A stretch of 44,300 nucleotides of DNA from Burkholderia diffusa (GTDB lineage Bacteria > Pseudomonadota > Gammaproteobacteria > Burkholderiales > Burkholderiaceae). Under the pieces are notes generated by a model, which ran no database searches, had not been told where the DNA came from, and worked only from the letters and a program-made list of their open reading frames with translations. Positions within the stretch are counted from its first letter, which is position 1. Every line of letters begins with the position of its first letter. The position numbers and the translations under genes are program-made. The DNA is taken from assembly GCF_902499115.1 (NCBI RefSeq), contig NZ_CABVPN010000041.1:1-44300 (forward strand), in the 5' to 3' direction. Shown piece by piece: positions 15,931-25,579 of the stretch.

Positions 15931-18509
15931 TCCACGACGGCCTCGAAGGCGCTGCCGCTCCACGACAGCTGGGCACGCCGGAAGGCTGCGCCCTCGGCGA
16001 GGCGCTGCAGGACGGACAAGGACAGTGGCGGCAACAACTCGCCGTCGATGCTCGCATCCAGCATGCGTGCACCGTTCTGGTGGCGGGTGCAGCGCTTGCG
16101 CAGTTCCTCGCTGGCGCTCGCGGAAACCGACAAGGTGGCGTTATAGCGCTGGACGAACTGCGTCATCAGCCGTTGCAAGCGGCTTTCCACGATGTCCCCG
16201 AGCACGCGATCGTCCAGATAGCGATAGGGCACGACCTGCATTCTCGCCAGCAGTGCCGGCTTGAAGAATTGCAAGAGGCGCTCCCGAAGAGCGGCCTCGT
16301 CCTGGTCGGTCAGTTCGTCTTCCGGTTGATCGAATCCCAGGTTCGAGGTCAGGAAGAACAGCACATTCTTGCAGTCGATCAATCGCCCCTCGCCGTCGGC
16401 CAGCTCACCTTTGTCGAAGGCCTGATAGAAGATGTTCAGCACGTCCGGGTGAGCCTTTTCGACCTCATCGAGCAGGACCACGGAATACGGCTGTTTGCGG
16501 ATCGCCTCGGTCAGCACGCCACCCTCGCCATAGCCGACGTATCCCGGCGGCGCGCCGAGCAGGCGTGACACGGTGTGCTTCTCCTGAAACTCGGACATGT
16601 TGATCGTCGTCAGGAACTGCTTGCCGCCGAACAGCGCATCGGCCAGGGCCAGTGCGGTTTCCGTCTTGCCTACGCCGCTGGGGCCTACCAGCAAGAAGGC
16701 GCCGAGCGGCGTGCCAGGCCGCCGGAGGTCTGCCATCGCGGTCAGCAGATGCCGGTGAATGTGCTCGATGGCGGCGTCCTGCCCCTTGACCCGTTCCCGT
16801 AGCGTCTCCGGCAAGCCTCGGAGGCGCGTCATCTGATCGCTGCTGATGGTTGTCGCCGGAATGCCGGTCCAGTCAGCGATGACCTGCGCGACCTGCTCAC
16901 GGCCTACCTCCGCGTGCAGCAGCGCGCCTGGGCGTTGCAGTGCCGCCAGCTCCATCACCTTGGCGGATAGTTGTTCGGAGCGCTCATCATTGTCCGGGGC
17001 GTCGTCGGCCGCCAGAGACGACCGCAGCGTCCGGATTTCGTCCACCAACGGCTTCTGGCATGACCATGCGGTTTGCAACGCATCCATCTTGCGCTGAACC
17101 TCACGGCGCGCGTTGTCCAGTACCTCGAGCCGTTGCGCGTCAGTGTGCAGGCCGGCACGCTGATCCCGTTGCAGCAGCGTCGACTCCGTGTCGATCTGCA
17201 AGAGCTCATGCTCCAGCACCCGCAATTGCCTGGGCGACTCGGCAAGTGCGGTTGCCACCCGCGCGCACGCCGTGTCAAGCACGTCGACGGCCTTGTCGGG
17301 CAACTGCCGTCCCGACAAGTAGCGCGCCGAAAGCCCGGCAGCGGCCTGCAACGCGTCGTCGGAGATGTAGACCCCGTGAGCGCACTCGTAGGTGTTCCGT
17401 AGCCCCCGCAGGATGTGGACGGCTGTCTCGGGGCTCGGCTCGTCGAGCTTGACCAGCTGGAAGCGTCGGCTAAGTGCCGCATCCTTCTCGAAGAATTTCT
17501 TGTATTCCGACCAGGTGGTGGCCGCGATCGTGCGGAGTTCTCCCCGGGCCAGCGCCGGCTTGAGCAGGTTGGCGCCGTCGCTGCCGCCAGCCGCATTGCC
17601 CGCACCGATCAGCGTGTGTGCTTCGTCGATGAACAGGATGATCGGCGTGGCGGCGGTCTTCACTTCGTCGATAACCGCTTTCAGCCGTTTCTCGAACTCG
17701 CCCTTGACCGACGCGCCGGCCTGTAGTGCGCCCAGGTCCAATCCCCACAGCGTGACGGAGCGCAGCGGCTCAGGCACGTGCCCCTGGACGATGCGCAGTG
17801 CCAGGCCTTCGATGACCGCGCTTTTGCCAACGCCGGCATCGCCCACGACGATGGGGTTGTTCTTGCGGCGGCGCGACAGGATGTCGATCATCAGATCGAT
17901 TTCTCCATCGCGGCACAGCACCGGGTCCAGGCGTCCCTCACGCGCCTGGGCGGTGAAATCATGGCCGTACCTGGCCAGCGCCGAATCGGTCGCCGCGACG
18001 ATGGGTGACTGGACACGTTCCGACGCCTGGGGTGTTTCCGCCGAATTCGCGACCAACGACAGGAATTCCTTGCGCCAGGCTTCCCGGTTGACGCAGTCGA
18101 ACAGACGCACGGCGGACAGCGGCAGATAGCGACCCGGGTTGAGCAATGCGGCCAGGAAGAGGCTGCCGCTACGGATTGCGTCCTGGTTCCATTCCAGCGA
18201 ACCCAACAGCCATGCCTCCTGCAACAGTTCGACCAGCAACGGCGAGAACGCGGGGTATTGCCCTCCCGTGGATGCCTGGTTCGGGAAGTTGGCTGATAGC
18301 GCCTGACGCACGGCGCCCAGATCCAGCCCTGCCTCGCGCAATAGCGATCGGACATCCCCCAACGGCAGGTCCACCAGCTTGAGCAGCACATGCGGCACCG
18401 TGACTTCGGCGCCTTGCTGGCTGATGCAGAGGCTCGCGGCCTCTTCCAGGGCTTGTCGAGCGGGGGGATTCAAGCGGTCGAAGACTGCCGAGAGTTCAAT
18501 TCGGATCAT
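15927..18509 (-). CDS. tssH: ClpV (TssH), sheath-disassembly AAA+ ATPase
   Basis: An 860-aa Clp/Hsp100 ATPase. The N-terminal double-repeat domain (MIRIELSAVFDRLNPPAR...) recognises TssB/TssC sheath. There are two nucleotide-binding domains: Walker A GDAGVGKS near residue 225 with Walker B ILFIDEAH, and GPSGVGKT near residue 608 with VVLLDEVEKAHP. It recycles contracted sheath after firing. The ATG at 18509 fits the family start (an earlier in-frame ATG at 18608 would add 33 unrelated residues). It is the first gene of the leftward operon and is divergent from tssB across 456 bp. Confidence 0.95.
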   Translation of the reverse strand: MIRIELSAVFDRLNPPARQALEEAASLCISQQGAEVTVPHVLLKLVDLPLGDVRSLLREAGLDLGAVRQALSANFPNQASTGGQYPAFSPLLVELLQEAWLLGSLEWNQDAIRSGSLFLAALLNPGRYLPLSAVRLFDCVNREAWRKEFLSLVANSAETPQASERVQSPIVAATDSALARYGHDFTAQAREGRLDPVLCRDGEIDLMIDILSRRRKNNPIVVGDAGVGKSAVIEGLALRIVQGHVPEPLRSVTLWGLDLGALQAGASVKGEFEKRLKAVIDEVKTAATPIILFIDEAHTLIGAGNAAGGSDGANLLKPALARGELRTIAATTWSEYKKFFEKDAALSRRFQLVKLDEPSPETAVHILRGLRNTYECAHGVYISDDALQAAAGLSARYLSGRQLPDKAVDVLDTACARVATALAESPRQLRVLEHELLQIDTESTLLQRDQRAGLHTDAQRLEVLDNARREVQRKMDALQTAWSCQKPLVDEIRTLRSSLAADDAPDNDERSEQLSAKVMELAALQRPGALLHAEVGREQVAQVIADWTGIPATTISSDQMTRLRGLPETLRERVKGQDAAIEHIHRHLLTAMADLRRPGTPLGAFLLVGPSGVGKTETALALADALFGGKQFLTTINMSEFQEKHTVSRLLGAPPGYVGYGEGGVLTEAIRKQPYSVVLLDEVEKAHPDVLNIFYQAFDKGELADGEGRLIDCKNVLFFLTSNLGFDQPEDELTDQDEAALRERLLQFFKPALLARMQVVPYRYLDDRVLGDIVESRLQRLMTQFVQRYNATLSVSASASEELRKRCTRHQNGARMLDASIDGELLPPLSLSVLQRLAEGAAFRRAQLSWSGSAFEAVVE

Positions 18510-18753
18510 GAAGCACAGCCCATCAAGGATGGTTGGAAACGAGGCGTGCAACGTCAGGACCGAAGTTGCACGCAGATATATCAGCGGTGCGGGGAATGGT
18601 TGGCCCATTAAGGAAACACAATATTGCCAATTAGTAAATGAGAAATTTATTTTCTTGTGTGCGGGGAATTATTAATAAATGTCACATTTTTTCTGTCTCG
18701 TTATTTGGGGTTAATTTCGTGATTGATCTGATGGAAATTTCGGACAAATCTTA
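18510..18753. other. Divergent promoter region between clpV and tssB
   Basis: An AT-rich block (about 18600-18780) stands out from the GC-rich flanks. It must contain the leftward clpV promoter, but I see only weak hexamers on the minus strand and no TGGCAC-N5-TTGC match in either direction, so the main operons do not appear to be sigma-54 controlled. No gene is seen. Confidence 0.5.
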
Positions 18754-18782
18754 TTGACGGTGCAATGGGGCAGGCTTAATTA
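18754..18782 (+). promoter_or_regulatory. Putative sigma-70 promoter of the tssB operon
   Basis: TTGACG (18754-18759), 17-nt gap, TAATTA (18777-18782). The -35 matches the consensus at 5 of 6 positions and the -10 at 4 of 6, in an AT-rich context facing tssB. The leader would be about 175 nt. Confidence 0.55.
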
Positions 18783-18859
18783 TTCAGGCGGGCCGCGTAT
18801 GTCTGAATATGTCTGGTAAGCGCTTCTGGGAGCCATGTTTTCTGAGGGGCATGGAATAT

Positions 18860-18878
18860 CTTGGGGCGATTCCCCAAG
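18860..18878 (+). promoter_or_regulatory. Inverted repeat in the tssB leader
   Basis: CTTGGGG-N5-CCCCAAG, a perfect 7-bp dyad, lies 88 nt before the tssB start and inside its predicted leader RNA. It could be a repressor site or an RNA hairpin affecting translation. A second dyad, ATTCAG...CTGAAT, lies just upstream, around 18782-18809. Confidence 0.4.
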
Positions 18879-18965
18879 CAGATCTCGAACCAGGTTGGAC
18901 ATGCTGCGGTTTACGGCTGAGAGCGAATTTCCAGCATCCTCAAGAGAAAAGGATAAGGAGTATTT

Positions 18966-19472
18966 ATGGCGAAGAGCACGGCATCGGTAGCCCCGAAGGA
19001 ACGAATCAATATCAAATATGTTCCGGCAACAGGTAATCAGCAGGCGGAGATCGAACTGCCTTTGAATATGCTGGTGATTGGTGATTTCAAGGGGCGCGAA
19101 GAAGAGACTGCTATTGAAGACAGGCCGGTGGTGCGTGTGGACAAGGACAACTTCAACGATGTGCTCAGCGAGGCGGGCGTGGCGTTGAAAACTGCCGTTC
19201 CCTTGCGCCTCGGAAATGCCAACGCTGACGACACGCTGACCGTCGACCTTCAGTTCAAGCACATCAGGGATTTCAATCCTGATTCAGTCGCCCAGCAGGT
19301 GCCCGAGTTGCGCAAGCTCCTGGAACTGCGCGAGGCGCTGGTAGCCCTCAAGGGGCCCATGGGTAACGTGCCCGCGTTCCGCAAGCAGTTGCAGGCCCTG
19401 CTCGGGGATGAGGCGGCGCGGAACAAGCTCGCGCAAGAGCTGAGCCAGGCGCTCAAGGGCTCGTCCGACTGA
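18966..19472 (+). CDS. tssB: TssB (VipA), T6SS sheath small subunit
   Basis: A 168-aa protein with the VipA signature (KERINIKYVP, ELPLNMLVIGDFKGRE, ERPxVRVDKDNF-like EDRPVVRVDKDNFNDV, FKHIRDFNPDSVAQQVPEL). It pairs with TssC to form the contractile sheath and is read by ClpV. A good ribosome site (AAGGAG) lies 6 nt upstream. It is first in the rightward operon. Confidence 0.96.
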   Translation: MAKSTASVAPKERINIKYVPATGNQQAEIELPLNMLVIGDFKGREEETAIEDRPVVRVDKDNFNDVLSEAGVALKTAVPLRLGNANADDTLTVDLQFKHIRDFNPDSVAQQVPELRKLLELREALVALKGPMGNVPAFRKQLQALLGDEAARNKLAQELSQALKGSSD

Positions 19473-19530
19473 TGCGCCTCCTGCGGCACATCACACCTTC
19501 CCATATCTCCGCGGCTTCAAGGAAACGAAC

Positions 19531-21006
19531 ATGAAAACCGAACGCGCTGTTGCCCAGGCTGAAGCGGCCCAATCCCAGGGGCTGCTCGAACAGATCATGG
19601 CGCAGACGCGCATCGAGCCCAATCACGAGGGCTATGCCGTCGCCGAACGCGGCGTTGCTGCGTTTATTGCCGAAATGCTCAAGACGGATGATCGCGAGCA
19701 GCCCATCAGCAAGCTGCTGGTGGACGGCATGATTGCCCGGATCGACGAGCAACTCACCGTCCAGATGGACGAGATTCTCCACGATCCGTCGTTCCAGAAC
19801 CTGGAGTCCCACTGGCGCCAACTCAAGCTTCTGGTCGACAACACCGATACACGCGAGAACATCAGGATCGGCTTCATGCATGTCGGCAAGGCCGAGTTGC
19901 TGGATGACTTCGAGGGAGCCGGCGATATCACCCGCAGCGGCCTCTACAAGCATGCCTACACGGCGGGTTATGGCCAGTTCGGCGGTGAGCCGGTGGGCTG
20001 CATGGTCAGCAGTTACACCTTTGGCCCGTCGGCGCCGGACATCAAGCTGCTTAGCTACGTGGCAGCGGTCGGCGCCATGGCCCACGCGCCGTTTCTGGGT
20101 GCTGCCGGTCCCGAGTTCCTGAATGTGGAGAACTTCCAGGAGCTGCCCAACCTGAAGGAAATCAGCGACATTTTCGAAGGCCCTCGTTTCGCCAAATGGC
20201 GTAGCCTGCGCGAATCCGAGGATGCGCGCTACCTGGGCCTGACCTTGCCGCGCTTCCTGCTGCGCCAGCCGTACGACCCGTTGGACAACCCGACGCGTAC
20301 CTTTGTCTACCGCGAAGGCGTCGATGGTAGCCACGCCAATTACCTGTGGGGCAACACGTCGTTCCTGCTCGCCAACCGCATCACCGACAGCTTTGCCAAA
20401 TACCGCTGGTGTCCGAACATCATCGGCCCGCTGTCCGGCGGGGCGGTGGATGATCTGCCAGTCCATCTATATGAATCCCTCGGCCAGTGGCAGGCCAAGA
20501 TTCCCACTGAAGTCCTGGTGTCGGACCGCCGCGAATTCGAACTCGCCGAAGCCGGTTTTATCCCTCTGACCATGCGCAAGGACAGCGATAACGCTGCATT
20601 CTTCTCCGCTAACTCGGTGCAAAAGCCCAAGCTTTTCCCGAAGACCGAGGAGGGCCAGGCCGCGCAGACGAACTACAAGCTCGGCACGCAACTGCCGTAC
20701 ATGTTTATCGTCAACCGGCTGGCGCACTATCTGAAGGTGCTTCAGCGCGAGCAAATCGGTAGCTGGAAGGAGCGCCAGGACCTTGAGCGCGAGCTGAACA
20801 ACTGGCTCAAGCAATACATCGCTGACCAGGAAAGCCCCTCGGCTGACGTGCGCAGCCGCCGCCCGCTGCGGGCGGCCCGCGTGATCGTGCAGGATGTCGC
20901 TGGCGATCCGGGCTGGTATCAGGTGTCGCTCGCGGTGCGTCCGCACTTCAAGTACATGGGTGCCAGCTTCGAACTGTCCCTTGTCGGCAGGCTCGACAAG
21001 GAATAA
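19531..21006 (+). CDS. tssC: TssC (VipB), T6SS sheath large subunit
   Basis: A 491-aa EvpB/VipB protein. Recognisable segments are DEILHDPSFQNLESHWRQLK, LLSYVAAVGAMAHAPFLGA, RFLLRQPYDPLDNP, FSANSVQKPK and the closing PGWYQVSLAVRPHFKYMGASFELSLVGRLDKE. The length is standard. It assembles with TssB around the Hcp tube. It follows tssB by 58 bp and has AAGGA 7 nt upstream of the start. Confidence 0.97.
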   Translation: MKTERAVAQAEAAQSQGLLEQIMAQTRIEPNHEGYAVAERGVAAFIAEMLKTDDREQPISKLLVDGMIARIDEQLTVQMDEILHDPSFQNLESHWRQLKLLVDNTDTRENIRIGFMHVGKAELLDDFEGAGDITRSGLYKHAYTAGYGQFGGEPVGCMVSSYTFGPSAPDIKLLSYVAAVGAMAHAPFLGAAGPEFLNVENFQELPNLKEISDIFEGPRFAKWRSLRESEDARYLGLTLPRFLLRQPYDPLDNPTRTFVYREGVDGSHANYLWGNTSFLLANRITDSFAKYRWCPNIIGPLSGGAVDDLPVHLYESLGQWQAKIPTEVLVSDRREFELAEAGFIPLTMRKDSDNAAFFSANSVQKPKLFPKTEEGQAAQTNYKLGTQLPYMFIVNRLAHYLKVLQREQIGSWKERQDLERELNNWLKQYIADQESPSADVRSRRPLRAARVIVQDVAGDPGWYQVSLAVRPHFKYMGASFELSLVGRLDKE

Positions 21007-21020
21007 CGAGAGCCTAGGCC

Positions 21021-21449
21021 ATGCCGAGAACGCTCGGACAGGGAAGTTTGTTCGAGCGGCTCGATCCCGATCTCGCGCCGCGACGTCTGCGGACGAGCCA
21101 GGATCTGGCCGCCGAACGCATCCAGGCTATCAAGCGGCATCTCGAGTGGGTACTCAATGCCCGGCAAGGTTGTTCGTCAAGCAGTCCTGAATTGGGGCTG
21201 CCCGATTTCAACGATGTCGCGGTCGGCAGCGCCGATCTGCGGCACCGTTTGGGCGAGCACATCCATGCCGTGGTCAGCGAGTTCGAGCCACGGGTCAAGG
21301 TGACCCGCGTTCAGCCACTCACGGATGCCATGCGCCCGATGGATTTGCACTTCCGGCTGCACTGCCTGGTGCCGGTTCGCAACGCACACGAAAGCATCGA
21401 GCTCGACCTGGTACTTCAGCATCACAACAGGATCGCGCGGTTCACCTGA
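21021..21449 (+). CDS. tssE: TssE, T6SS baseplate gp25-like protein
   Basis: A 142-aa gp25/lysozyme-like baseplate wedge protein (GQGSLFERLDPD at the start, IKRHLEWVLNARQG, GLPDFNDVAVGS, VSEFEPRVKVTRVQPL). The EPR segment is the conserved core of gp25-like proteins. It begins 14 bp after tssC. It nucleates sheath polymerisation with TssF, TssG and TssK. Confidence 0.93.
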   Translation: MPRTLGQGSLFERLDPDLAPRRLRTSQDLAAERIQAIKRHLEWVLNARQGCSSSSPELGLPDFNDVAVGSADLRHRLGEHIHAVVSEFEPRVKVTRVQPLTDAMRPMDLHFRLHCLVPVRNAHESIELDLVLQHHNRIARFT

Positions 21450-21483
21450 CCCGCCGCGCGATCCGCAATGGAAAGTCGTTGCC

Positions 21484-23250
21484 ATGACATTACGCCGCAA
21501 GTTCCGAGAAGAGCTCGACTACTTACGTCGCTTCGGCCGCGAGTTTTCCCGTGACAATCCGCAACTCTCCCGTTTCCTTGGAGGGGAAGGCGCCGACCCC
21601 GATGTCGAGCGCCTGCTCGAAGGATTCAGCTTCCTGACCGCCAAGCTGCGGCTAAAAATCGAAGACGATCTGCCTGAGCTGACTCACTCGATGCTGCAAC
21701 TGCTGTGGCCGAACTACCTTCGGCCGCTGCCGAGCTCGACCATCGTCTGCTTCGAGCCGGTCGAAACCGCGATCACGCAGCGGCAAACCGTGCCCAAGGG
21801 AACCGTTGTGTTGTCCCGCGCGGTGGATGGCGTCCAGTGCCGCTTTCGCACCTGTGCGGATGTTCACCTGTTGCCGCTCAAGATGACCCGCGTGAGCGAT
21901 GCCCACTCGCGAGAAAAGTCGATCCTGACGGTCGAGTTGTCGTTCCTGACCGATAACCCGCCCAGCCTCATGGACTGCGATCAACTGGATTTCCAGCTCA
22001 GCGGCGATGACACCACGGCGCAGACCCTCTATCTCTGGTTGGCCCAGTACCTCGACAAGGTCAGGGTAGACCTTGACGGCAAGGCATTCTCCCTGCCCAA
22101 TCGACAGGTCGAGTTTCCTGGGTTCGCCCAGGATGAAGCCCTGCTGCCGTATCCGAAAAATGCCTTCGACGGCTACCGGATATTGCAGGAGTACTTCGTT
22201 TTTCCCCAGCGCTTTCATTGTTTCCGGTTGAGCGGCTTGGCGCCGTTCTGGCCGTCCACCAGCCAGGAGACCGTCCGGATCGAGTTCCACTTCAGTCGGC
22301 CGATGCCACCGGGCATTCGCCTGCGCGATGGCGACCTTGCCCTGTATTGCACCCCCGCGGTCAACCTGTTCGCCCATGACGCCGAGCCGATCAGGATAGA
22401 CGGCAAGGTCGCGCAACAGCCGGTTTATCCAGCGGGGCAGCGGCCGCTAGCCTACGAGATTTTCAGTATCGACGAAGTCCGGGGCCTGCGCCGCGACGCT
22501 GATGGGCGGCGAGGCGATCGGCTGCGTATCTTCCGGCCATTCGAGTCGATGGCGCACGAAGTCGAGCATGCCGAAGGTCGTACCGCGATCTACTACCGAA
22601 CCCACATAGGCAACGCGCTTGACGGCAGTGGTCTCGACCACGCCGTTTCCTTCGTGCGCGCCGACGAAAGCGAGTATGTGGACCAGACCGAAACGGTTTC
22701 GCTGTCGATTACCTGCACCAACCGCGACCTTCCGCTTGCACTGGACGTGGGCGATATCTGCGAAGGATCGGAAAGGGCGCCATCCTACAGTCGTTGTCGC
22801 AACATCACGCGTCCGACGCCGTCCTATCGCCCGGTGCTGGACGGCGATCCCCAGTGGAGCCTGATCTCCAACCTGTCGCTGAATTATCTGTCACTGCTCT
22901 CGGCCGAACCGCTCAAGGCAGTCCTGCGAGCCTACGACTTCGCCGCGCTGCATGACATCCAGCATGCGCGGGCCAGCAGCAAGCGCCTGGCGGGCATCGG
23001 CGAGGCCGAGACCAAGCCGATGGACTGGCTCATGAAGGGTCTGCCCATCCGTGGCTTGAAGACGGTGCTGCACCTGGATCAAGACGCCTTCCTGTGCGAG
23101 GGGGACCTCTATCTGTTCGGCAGCGTGCTGAGCCACTTCCTGGCGCTCTACGCCAGCATCAACTCCTTCCATGTGCTGGAAGTCATCAACACCAGCAACA
23201 ACGAGCACTACCAATGGCCATTGCAGATCGGCAAGCAACCCCTGATCTAG
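21484..23250 (+). CDS. tssF: TssF (VasA), T6SS baseplate subunit
   Basis: A 588-aa protein with the family opening MTLRRKFREELDYLRRFGREFSRDNPQLSRFLGG and the segment DPDVERLLEGFSFLTAKLRLKIEDDLPELTHSMLQLLWPNYLRPLPS, written here as one continuous conserved region of about residues 39-84. It forms the wedge with TssG, TssE and TssK. The start at 21484 is preferred to an earlier in-frame codon at 21325 that lies inside tssE. The 3' end overlaps tssG by 37 nt. Confidence 0.95.
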   Translation: MTLRRKFREELDYLRRFGREFSRDNPQLSRFLGGEGADPDVERLLEGFSFLTAKLRLKIEDDLPELTHSMLQLLWPNYLRPLPSSTIVCFEPVETAITQRQTVPKGTVVLSRAVDGVQCRFRTCADVHLLPLKMTRVSDAHSREKSILTVELSFLTDNPPSLMDCDQLDFQLSGDDTTAQTLYLWLAQYLDKVRVDLDGKAFSLPNRQVEFPGFAQDEALLPYPKNAFDGYRILQEYFVFPQRFHCFRLSGLAPFWPSTSQETVRIEFHFSRPMPPGIRLRDGDLALYCTPAVNLFAHDAEPIRIDGKVAQQPVYPAGQRPLAYEIFSIDEVRGLRRDADGRRGDRLRIFRPFESMAHEVEHAEGRTAIYYRTHIGNALDGSGLDHAVSFVRADESEYVDQTETVSLSITCTNRDLPLALDVGDICEGSERAPSYSRCRNITRPTPSYRPVLDGDPQWSLISNLSLNYLSLLSAEPLKAVLRAYDFAALHDIQHARASSKRLAGIGEAETKPMDWLMKGLPIRGLKTVLHLDQDAFLCEGDLYLFGSVLSHFLALYASINSFHVLEVINTSNNEHYQWPLQIGKQPLI

Positions 23251-24236
23251 CCGTCGCCGATGCCGTGCTCGCCAGCGCGAAGGCCTACGACTTCTTCCGC
23301 TTGCTGGAGCAGTTGCATGCACTGCACGGTGACGACCTGGAAGCGAGCGATCCGCTCGGGGATGCCCATTGGCGCATCCGCCTGAGCAGTTCGGCGGGAC
23401 TGGCATTTCCGGCGTCGGACATCAGCTTCGCCGCGCGTATGCCCGACGGCTCGGCCAGCGACTACCAGATACAGGCCAACTTCTTCGGGCTGCACGGCTC
23501 TGACTCGCCGCTGCCGGGCTACTACCTGGACCGTCTGGCCTATGAGCATGGGCAGGGTATCGGCATTCGTCCGGCCTTTCTCGACTTCTTTCACCACCGT
23601 CTGCTCATGCTGCTGCACCGGGCATGGCGCAAGTACCGCTATCACATCCGCTTCCGCAGCGAAGCCAGCGATGGCTTCTCCCGCTATGTATTTGCCCTCG
23701 TCGGCCTGGGCAACGACGACTTGCGCGGCGCGACACCGTTGCCCTGGAGCCGTCTGCTCAGTTTCGCCGGCTCCATCATCAACCGCAGCCGCTCCGCGTC
23801 GATGGTCGCGGGCATCGTGGCCGATTGCTTCGCGCTGAAATCCGTGCAGGTGCGCGAGTTCGAGATTCGTTACGTCGACATCCCGTCAGGTCAGCGCTTG
23901 TCGCTGGGCAAGCGCAACGGCGAGGTCGGCGGCAGCTTCGTGATCGGCAAGCGGGTGCGCGCCTGCCACAACAAATTCACCGTCGTCATCTCCGATCTCG
24001 ACCAGGAGCGCTTCCGCCACTTCCTGCCCAGCGGGGAGGACTTCGCACGCCTGCGCAAGCTCATGGAATTCCTGCTGCGTGACCCGATGGCCTTCGACCT
24101 GGAACTGCGACTTCGCCCGGCGGAAGTCGAGTCCTTCAATCTGAGCAAGGAGCGCGGCTCGCAGCTTGGCTGGACCACTTTCGTCAACGGTGATGACGCC
24201 ACTCGAACCCCCGTGCGTATCAAGGTGCGACTATGA
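23214..24236 (+). CDS. tssG: TssG (VasB), T6SS baseplate subunit
   Basis: A 340-aa protein of the VasB family (AKAYDFFRLLEQL, NFFGLHGSDSPLPGYYLD, FLDFFHHRLLMLLHRAWRKYRY, ending LGWTTFVNGDDATRTPVRIKVRL). The ATG at 23214 lies within the end of tssF, so translation is probably coupled. An in-frame codon at 23094 is deeper inside tssF and rejected. TssG bridges two TssF in the wedge. Confidence 0.93.
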   Translation: MAIADRQATPDLAVADAVLASAKAYDFFRLLEQLHALHGDDLEASDPLGDAHWRIRLSSSAGLAFPASDISFAARMPDGSASDYQIQANFFGLHGSDSPLPGYYLDRLAYEHGQGIGIRPAFLDFFHHRLLMLLHRAWRKYRYHIRFRSEASDGFSRYVFALVGLGNDDLRGATPLPWSRLLSFAGSIINRSRSASMVAGIVADCFALKSVQVREFEIRYVDIPSGQRLSLGKRNGEVGGSFVIGKRVRACHNKFTVVISDLDQERFRHFLPSGEDFARLRKLMEFLLRDPMAFDLELRLRPAEVESFNLSKERGSQLGWTTFVNGDDATRTPVRIKVRL

Positions 24237-25579
24237 ACACGCCTACTCCTCCAACAAGCCAGACGTCGGCAGACACGCAGCGCCTCGAACTCATCGTTGC
24301 CAATACCCATGCCCTGCGCGCCGGCAGCACTGCACGGCATCGCTTCGGTCACGCGGGCGGCACCATCGGCAGCCGCGGCGCCGACTGGCTGCTCGATGAC
24401 GGTCAAGGCCAGGTGCAGGCGATTCACTGCGAGATCGCCTGGATCGACAACAGTTACTGCGTGCGCGACCAGAGTGGCGCCACCCGCGTCAACGACGCCG
24501 AGACACCGTTGCGGCGCGGCATGGCCGCGCGTCTGCGCGACGGCGACATGCTGCATATCGGCGCCTACCAGGTCACCGTCCATCTTCAGACGTCCGAGCC
24601 GCATCTGCTCAACAGCCAGCCGCTGCAGCAGCGTTCGGTGGGTGAGTTGCTCAACGAGCCAAGCGCTGGCCTTCACCCGGTGGGCGACGCCGACAGGCTG
24701 CTGGACGCGGGGGTGCGCAAGCCCGATTTCAGCGCCTTCGATGACCTCGCGAGGGAGCATCGTCCCGCGGACGAACGCGATCCGCTGGCCGCCCTGGATG
24801 CCGAGCAACTGCGGCGTGAGCCGGGATTCGGCGTTGCCCCGCTGGACCCTACGAACTACGGACTCAGTCCGAGCCAGACGCAGGCCAACCACGCCCGTAC
24901 TCGATTCGAAGCCGTGTCCGGCTCACCCAAGACCTTATCTGGAGAATCCACGATGCCGCAGTCCTACTCGCGAGCCGTCTCGACCGGCGACGCCAATGCC
25001 TTGATCCAACCCTTGGTGGAAGGGCTTGGGGCCTCGGTCGGCGTGGTCGATCCTCAGATGGGGCATGCGCTGTTGCAGGAGATCGGCAGGACGTTGAGCG
25101 CAGTCATTCACGGTATCACTGCCTTGCAGCATGCCCAGGACGGTAAACGGCGCAATCTGGCACCGCTTGCCCGCACGCTCCAGCCCATCGAGGACAACCC
25201 CTTGCGCCTGGGGCTGGGCTACCCGGAGACCGTACGCGCATTGTTCTCCAGTGAGCGCAGCGTCGTGCACCTGTCGCCGTCCGCCGCCGTGGAGGAAAGC
25301 CTCGCCCAGGTTCAGCAGCACCAGGCCGCGCTGATCGAGGCCATTGAGGCCAGCCTCCAGGCCCTGTTGCGTGCCTTCTCGCCGGAGCAACTGCAGCAGC
25401 GTTTCCAGCGCTATCGGCCGGCCCAGGTCCAGCCATCCGAGGGAGCGGACTGGAGCTGGCAGATGTACACCCACTACTACAACGAGCTGACATCCTCTCG
25501 CCAGCAAGGTTTCGAGAAACTGTTCTGGGAAGTCTTTGAACAGGCCTACGACCGAGCGCTGCGCCAGGAGCCGCGATGA
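24233..25579 (+). CDS. tagH: TagH, FHA-domain T6SS protein
   Basis: A 448-aa protein. Residues about 14-115 form a forkhead-associated domain (GTIGSRGADWLLDD, HCEIAWIDNSYCVRDQSGATRVN, LRDGDMLHIGAYQVTV), which binds phosphothreonine. The C-terminal 200 residues fit the T6SS FHA C-terminal domain (NELTSSRQQGFEKLFWEVFEQAYDRALRQ). It overlaps tssG and tssJ by 4 bp. In systems with threonine phosphorylation TagH is a substrate, but no PpkA kinase or PppA phosphatase gene is visible in this cluster. Confidence 0.92.
   Translation: MNTPTPPTSQTSADTQRLELIVANTHALRAGSTARHRFGHAGGTIGSRGADWLLDDGQGQVQAIHCEIAWIDNSYCVRDQSGATRVNDAETPLRRGMAARLRDGDMLHIGAYQVTVHLQTSEPHLLNSQPLQQRSVGELLNEPSAGLHPVGDADRLLDAGVRKPDFSAFDDLAREHRPADERDPLAALDAEQLRREPGFGVAPLDPTNYGLSPSQTQANHARTRFEAVSGSPKTLSGESTMPQSYSRAVSTGDANALIQPLVEGLGASVGVVDPQMGHALLQEIGRTLSAVIHGITALQHAQDGKRRNLAPLARTLQPIEDNPLRLGLGYPETVRALFSSERSVVHLSPSAAVEESLAQVQQHQAALIEAIEASLQALLRAFSPEQLQQRFQRYRPAQVQPSEGADWSWQMYTHYYNELTSSRQQGFEKLFWEVFEQAYDRALRQEPR

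Noticed and set aside
18809..19036. 75-aa frame overlapping the start of tssB
   Set aside because: It covers the tssB leader and ribosome site in another frame. TssB itself is certain and the frame has no start signal of its own.
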